DNA from: Oxytricha trifallax
Lineage: Eukaryota > Ciliophora > Spirotrichea > Sporadotrichida > Oxytrichidae
NCBI GenBank assembly: GCA_000711775.1
Contig: ARYC01000315.1
Location: 62,001-126,000 of the forward strand
Length of the DNA stretch: 64,000 bases
Reading direction: 5' to 3'
Both the position numbers and the translations under genes were made by a program. The stretch's first letter is position 1, and the number at the start of each line of letters is the position of its first letter. This document shows, in pieces, positions 59,054-64,000 of this stretch. The notes beneath the pieces were generated by a model that was not told the origin of the DNA, searched no databases, and was given only the letters and a program-made list of their open reading frames with translations.

Positions 59054-60400
59054 TATGGCGCAAACAATTTAAAAAATAATCAATAGCACTTTTATCAAAC
59101 AATATGAGACTTACATTTGGCATAAATAAAAAGTGCTATAGCGAGGAAATGAATTATCATAAAGAACTACCAGAAATATCACATGAGCTCTATGCTATAA
59201 AAATAGAAAATAATAATATAAAATAAATGGCAAACAAGTGTGTTTGAGATAAAGAAGAGGAGAAAGCTAGAAATGAAATTTTAATGTAAGCAGAGGAAGA
59301 AGAATTATATTTTGTGAAAAGTTTGAAAGAAACTTCAATCACAAATCTAGCTGGTATAGGAGGTATATGAAGGTATATAAGTAAGCTAATCCTACAGTAT
59401 ACTTAAAGCATGATAAAGTTGATGGAAAGTATGATAGCTTTGAGTGCCATAAGTAGTAATCTTATACAAGAGACTTAAAAACAGAAGCATCTTAAAAAGT
59501 GCATCAGTAAGAAATAGAAAAAGTTGAAGATCAAGAAACTCGAAGGAAGTTGCAAAATAGAAAAAAGCAATGAGCCTGCTTAAGTTGAGGAAATTTATTA
59601 AGAAAGTGAATCAGAGTATGTCAGTATAGAACTCAACTTCCTTGCAACAGATATAATTAAAATCATGATTAAGATTTAATACAAGAGGATTCGAGTACTT
59701 GGGCAGATGATTCAGAAACTCTACTCTATAGCTATTTATTTCTTGAGGACTCCTTTGACAAAAAAGTTATCAAGGATCATTATTATGCTTACTAGGTATA
59801 TCTTTCAATTATCTTTTAAAAATTGATGATAAATATTATATGGAGAATGAAGTATCAAGTACTCACTCTAGAAAAATAAAAAAGAGTACAAATACTTATT
59901 CAAGCTAGATGCATGCTGTTCTCTTAGCCTAAGATTATGTTGCTTTCAGACTATCACTATTTGAAATGACTCTCAGAGTTTTCATAACTGATCAAAGAAA
60001 TCATAAATTGCTTACATAAATTGCATATATGGTATCTAGGAGCTTCATAAGTTAGGTTTTTAAACACAGAAATCTCAAGCCAGAGAATATAATGTTAAAC
60101 TTCTCAATTGTAAGAATGATAAATATTGACTTCAACATGGCTTTAAGTTTATTGGTTTCAAGACTTGGGAACGTTATTATCACTTCAGGCTATTATCCAG
60201 AAAGAGAAGACTGGAGGGATGGAGACTTTCAATGAGATGTGTGTGCTTTGTCAGTACTAATAAAAAATGCGATATGGCTCGAAATGATTACTACTCTCCA
60301 TGGTGTTAAAAAGATGATAAGCAAAGATTAAAGTAGTTTATAGTGAAAATTAGAGTCTCACAATCAATGAAATAAATGGCTGAGTCAATGATAATAAAAC
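59054..60400 (+). pseudogene. TBE-3 57 kDa zinc-finger/kinase remnant (TBE-1-like)
   Basis: It starts near ATG 59054 (Met-Ala-Gln-Thr). Finger remnants lie around 59310-59460, where 'aagcatgataaagttgatgg' matches the TBE-1 linker between fingers. The kinase catalytic loop is recognisable but damaged near 60060-60110 ('aatctcaagccagagaatat'), followed by Asp-Phe-Asn at about 60128. Numerous frameshifts. Similarity is closer to TBE-1 than to TBE-2. Confidence 0.8.
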
Positions 60401-60555
60401 TTAACTCAAGATCTGACATATTAATTTAGTAGATAGAACTTAAAAACATTATCTACTATTTCCACATTAAAACTTATTAATAACCCAATTCCTAACAAAT
60501 TCCCTAAAAATAAAATCACTTATAAACCTCATTAAGGGTTTTTGTGGTTTTGAAT

Positions 60556-60703
60556 ACATAGCTCTACACTTCCTATTGTTGTTTTAATAAAAATTTTTTT
60601 ACATATAAAACCTGCTCGTTAGCAAAGAAGTTAAGGATTAAAAATTAAAAAAAAGAATTTTAATAGAATTAATTAAAACTCAAAATTTCTTTTTTTCACT
60701 ACT
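60556..60703. other. Short spacer between TBE-3 and host ORF
   Basis: AT-rich, lying 3' of the host ORF stop on the minus strand. Probably trailer or eliminated DNA. Nothing recognised. Confidence 0.4.
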
Positions 60704-61237
60704 TCACTCTAATAATTCTTTGATATCATGAATCACTTACTTCATTTCTATGCATGTCTCCCTAGGGTCTCCATTTGTTACTAACGCTGATAATTTAGTT
60801 TTAATTTTTTTGTTGTACCAACACTCTAGTTACTTAATCTCATCCTTGCTTTGGCATTTCTTAATGAAACAATTCTTTAACTTAACGGGAAGAAGTCGGC
60901 AATTATTATACAGACCCTTGATCTAACCAAGTACATCGGTCTCCATAAATTTTGATAGTAACGTTAATTGATTCTGAATTTCAATAACGAAGGATAAATA
61001 ACTTTTGTCGGAGTTAGGGTCTTTTTTCATTATTCTGTTGCACAACTCATCTTTTAACAGCATTAGATCTGATTTTGAACAAGTTACTACTTCCCACATA
61101 AAGGCCATTTCAATCATTTATCGGTCTTCTTTAGGGATATCTTCAAGCATTTTCTTCAATTAATTATATGCATGCATCCGTTATTTTTCTTACAGCTAAT
61201 TACGATACTTCTAAAGCTTAATTAGTTAATTGTAACA
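60704..61237 (-). CDS. Host protein-coding segment, unrecognised helical protein
   Basis: A minus-strand frame of 178 codons runs from the edge of TBE-4 to TGA (60704-60706), reading several TAA/TAG as glutamine. The first ATG is at 61177, giving 157 residues, but the frame is open upstream to the transposon, so the true start may lie elsewhere. Composition is clearly protein-like: charged and leucine-rich with six cysteines, no membrane span, and likely alpha-helical or coiled-coil at both ends (Tyr-Arg-Asn-Gln-Leu-Gln-Glu-Lys at the start, Ile-Lys-Glu-Leu-Leu-Glu at the end). I considered 14-3-3 proteins from the helical pattern, but the key residues are not there. It is on the same strand as the RNB fragment, so the two could belong to neighbouring genes or to one germline locus. 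Confidence 0.6.
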
Positions 61238-61383
61238 TTCAAAACCCCAAAAACCCTTCAGTTATTTGATTAAGTTTTGGTTGATAAAAATAAACAAATA
61301 TTTCATACTTTAAATATAGTAAGATTTTAAAAAGTGGATAAGGATATCATGTATTTGATTTTAAATTATATGCTTGATTAGGG

Positions 61384-62310
61384 TTTGTCTATGTTCAGTG
61401 ATTTTATAGAACTGCTGTTTAAGTTGCGTAATGGATGTGTGAAGAGTATAGTTCAAACCTTTATTTGTATAGCATGACTACATCTCAAATTCCCTGTTAC
61501 TGCAATGTCTCATAGTTTTTACAATTTAATTGAAAATATATAGTAACTACTTCTAAATTAAAGAGACCTTGAAAATTTTAGCAGCATCATATCGATTATA
61601 TCATTAATGATAAGACTCTTAAATACTGAGCTTGTTGCTCTTCATTGATTTTTATCAGCGATTTTCTGAGCTTCAAATCTCTTCTCAATCCATAGCTAAC
61701 ATATATAAAAGCATTGAATATTTCACAAAACAGTCCGATGCATTGAGTTATTGATTTCACTGTTCTATTTTATATGAATAATTTAAACTATATATTTGAT
61801 TAATACAGAAGGCTTAAGAGAGATAATTAAGTTCTAACTTACTGATTAGGCTTGATTTCATTAAATACCTATTAATTTAGGTCTTAGTATATGAGGAACA
61901 CCAACATAGAATTATTTGATTAAAAGTTTAGGATTTAAACTCTTGCTTTCCTTGGTGAATCAGTGAGTTAATTGGATCGTAATTTATGTTATTCTACTTA
62001 GCTGTATAAATACTTAGAAATACATAAGCTATTTTAGTAACTCATGATAAGTATGCCGAATCAGTAATAATTAAATTTGTAGATAACTCATCAATTGAAT
62101 AAAATTGAGACTCAAGGAAGGAATATAAAAATCTAAACATGACGTCTGAATTTAATGTTATTTACTGCACTCACTCAATAAGATTTAGTAATATTAGATG
62201 ACATGAGATTACTGCACCTTCACTTAATTCATGATATAAATATATATATACAGTTTATTTTGTGCAGAGTGCAGCTAATAGAGTCAGCGATAAAAATGCT
62301 AAAGTGAGCT
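61384..62310 (+). pseudogene. TBE-4 transposase remnant
   Basis: It is recognisable by blocks aligned with TBE-2: 'ctgtttaagttgcgtaatgg' near the start, 'ttaatgataagactcttaaa' in the linker, and 'gagtcagcgataaaaatgct' near the C-terminus. The central catalytic part is too damaged or deleted for the DDE residues to be identified. Not functional. Confidence 0.8.
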
Positions 62311-62359
62311 AAAATAAATTATTTTTAAAATTTAAGTCATAAAAGAATTTAACATGTTT

Positions 62360-63010
62360 TTCTAATTCCATATATTCTTCATTAGCAAATATTTAGTATC
62401 ATCTTCTGCATATTAGTTCATCCTCTCTGGGTTTAATAAATCTTTATAGATTCTCCTGCTCAGTTCATATTTAAATTAAGACTTTTTTTGGTTAAATTTG
62501 CCAAGCTCTTTGATGAATTATATAGCAGTATAAGAGTTTCCATAATTCTAAGATCAGTTGAAATGAAAAGATGCTTTTGCAGTTCCTATAATCAAATATC
62601 ACTGATTTTAATTCCATTCTGCTCTTTTTCTTCAGAAAGATGCTCTAGCATTTTTCTTCTCCTCAAATTACTTTTATTAAATACCCAAATATCAGAACAT
62701 GAACTCAAAAGATGAAGCTTTTCTCTGCCAACTTATTAATGGAGATAAATATTAAAACATCTTACTGATATTTGAGGGTAGTTAGGTATTCAATTATTTT
62801 TATTCATTCGTTAAAAGATTTTTTCTTTGCTCAGTAAGAATTTAATGTAAGAGATTTTAGTCCCATCCTAAGTTGTCAAGAAAAATCCAACTATTTTTTA
62901 AGCAAAATATAAGATGAAAACTTATCTTGATATACCAATAATCTGCAAAGGTCCTTATTAACTGAGATTGAATTCTCTCAATTGAATAATTAATTGACTC
63001 CTTATTGCTT
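62360..63010 (-). pseudogene. TBE-4 22 kDa gene remnant
   Basis: Minus-strand blocks match TBE-2: an Asn-Tyr-Pro-Gln-Ile-Ser block near 62770, a Glu-Glu-Lys-Glu-Gln-Asn-Gly-Ile-Lys-Ile-Ser block near 62620, and a leader 'aatggatatccataat' at 63040-63060. The first-intron position is occupied by a 35-nt interval beginning AT rather than GT, so the donor is lost. Many frameshifts. Confidence 0.75.
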
Positions 63011-63559
63011 CCTCATTAAAGTAATGCCAATCAAATTTAAAATTATGGATATCCATTCTTAGTTTATTAAAATCTTACCTAAGGGACTTTATCTAAATCA
63101 AATAAATAAAGAATAATGCAGAAAATGTATCCAAATTTCGAAGTTTACTTAAATTTTACTCAACTTTTCTTGATTAGTTTTTCCTAATAATAATTTATTT
63201 AAGTAGGTGGAGCCCTTAACTTTTTTAATTCATAATAAGGAGTTAAAATATAGTTAAAAGCTAAATATAAATGTACAATAAAATATAATGATATAAAAAT
63301 TTTCACCTATATTTACAAAATAAACTTTAGGAACTCCACATATAATAAATATGTTAAGCAATTTTAATGAAATTTACGAAATAGTAATCTTGAAAGATAA
63401 GATATATATAATAAATTTCCGACATTCAGTTTAAATTAAATCACTTATATTCGAGTTTACAAGCAGAATTTATGCATCTTGTAAACTTTGAATAGCAATT
63501 CAATTGTTAAATAAAAGTGTAAAGCGAAGTAATTTAATGAAAGAACTAATTAAAAATAT

Positions 63560-64000
63560 TGAAGATAAGAAGAGAAAAAACTAAGAACATTTCTTTTTTT
63601 GAGTTCGAGAAGAACTCTCTTTTTAAATCTGCTTTTAAGAGACATCTTAGAGAAATATTCTAGCAATCCAATGCTCTATCTTAATCATGATAGATAGATG
63701 GAAATATTTCTGCCCTTGCTATATTAAGCAATAAAACATTCAAGAGATCTAAGAGATCTTTTTGAATAATTTTCGTAAGAAGTTTCGATGTCATAGATCC
63801 TGATATTGGAGATGTCTCTCTTTGAAAAAGAAAACCAAGAAACCTCTTTATATCAGTTGGTAGAAAGATATAAACTAACTAAAGCAGTGAGAAACCTATC
63901 TACTTCTGCGATAGTTAAATTACTCTAAAGATACAATCAGTAAAGCTTATAATTTTAAATGTAATTGAACTTAAAGAGTGAAAAGATATCTATGCACATT
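63560..64000 (+). pseudogene. TBE-4 57 kDa remnant (5' part, continues past window)
   Basis: The stretch 'tcgagaagaactctctt' to 'aagagacatcttagagaaat' (about 63606-63658) matches the first zinc-finger region of TBE-2, including Lys-Arg-His-Leu-Arg-Glu-Ile, but the zinc-binding cysteines are not preserved. The later finger and kinase parts would lie beyond the window. Confidence 0.6.

Larger units (their letters stand above)
57883..60552. mobile_element. TBE-3, internally deleted chimaeric telomere-bearing transposon (2670 bp)
   Basis: The left end 'caaaaccccaaaacaactg' and right end 'aagggtttttgtggttttg' are degraded telomeric termini, and AAT flanks both (57880-57882 and 60553-60555). The left TIR resembles TBE-2 ('aagtagactatta', 'gggtttatgtagg') but the right TIR resembles TBE-1 ('cttataaacctcattaaggg'). 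The element keeps a transposase N-terminal remnant on plus, a shortened 22 kDa gene on minus and a broken 57 kDa gene on plus. Most of the transposase, with the catalytic residues, is deleted. It separates the RNB fragment from the host ORF at 60704-61237. Confidence 0.9.
61240..64000. mobile_element. TBE-4, decayed telomere-bearing transposon, cut by window end
   Basis: The left end 'caaaaccccaaaaacccttc' preceded by ATT (61237-61239) is TBE-2-like. Inside, order and orientation are the mirror of TBE-2: transposase remnant on plus, 22 kDa remnant on minus, 57 kDa remnant on plus. All are heavily mutated. A normal length of about 4.1 kb would place the right end near 65.3 kb, outside the window. 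Confidence 0.85.

Noticed and set aside
60704..61237. Assignment to the 14-3-3 family
   Set aside because: Only a loose helical and charge pattern; the conserved phosphopeptide-binding residues and motifs were not found.
62488..62715. 75-codon plus-strand ORF in TBE-4
   Set aside because: Antisense to the recognisable 22 kDa gene remnant on the minus strand.

Overview
The window looks like germline (micronuclear) DNA of a stichotrich/spirotrich ciliate of the Oxytricha-Stylonychia kind. The basis is: (1) four transposons whose ends carry C4A4 telomere-like repeats and which sit in 3-bp ANT target duplications, the hallmark of TBE (telomere-bearing element) transposons; (2) their proteins read through only if TAA and TAG are glutamine and TGA is the sole stop; (3) the DNA is extremely AT-rich with very few genes, broken by small islands of higher GC that look like macronuclear-destined segments (MDSs). 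Because of this code, standard-code ORF finding gives mostly spurious short fragments. In DNA this AT-rich, TGA-only frames of 60-130 codons arise by chance, so host gene calls rest on composition and similarity rather than length.

Layout. 1-17.6 kb: AT-rich DNA with a SINE-like repeat (555-840), MITE copy 1 (3975-4390), a large foldback (11685-12247), a poly-G-ended element (13846-14314), and a few possible small gene segments. 17.7-27.1 kb: transposon cluster. TBE-1 (17716-21792) is complete in length; its transposase is broken and its zinc-finger/kinase gene has one frameshift. TBE-2 (22160-26941) has an intact DD34E transposase and is inserted inside MITE copy 2 (21914-27096); it is itself split by a 631-bp palindromic poly-G element (23781-24411). 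This is a three-level nest. 27-31.5 kb: MITE copies 3 and 4, the second SINE-like copy, and a small ciliate-code ORF (31199-31438). 32-46.5 kb: a TIR element with trinucleotide ends (33968-34528), two copies of a tRNA-derived SINE (35091-35423, 38764-39107), MITE copy 5, and foldbacks at 37521, 40241 and 46163. 46.5-57 kb: mostly featureless AT-rich DNA with one 1009-bp near-perfect palindrome (52812-53820). 57-64 kb: a minus-strand RNB exoribonuclease (DIS3/Rrp44-like) fragment ending at the decayed, chimaeric TBE-3 (57883-60552); an unrecognised minus-strand host ORF (60704-61237) ending at the left end of TBE-4 (61240 to beyond the window).

Each TBE carries three genes: a 42-kDa-class DDE transposase, a '22 kDa' protein of unknown function on the opposite strand, and a '57 kDa' protein joining C2H2 zinc fingers to a protein kinase-like domain. 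The 22 kDa gene shows two tiny introns (36 and 26 nt). In Oxytricha, TBE transposases are known to take part in developmental genome rearrangement. The TBE insertions next to likely MDSs here fit elements that behave as removable internal eliminated sequences. No rRNA, tRNA gene or CRISPR array was seen.
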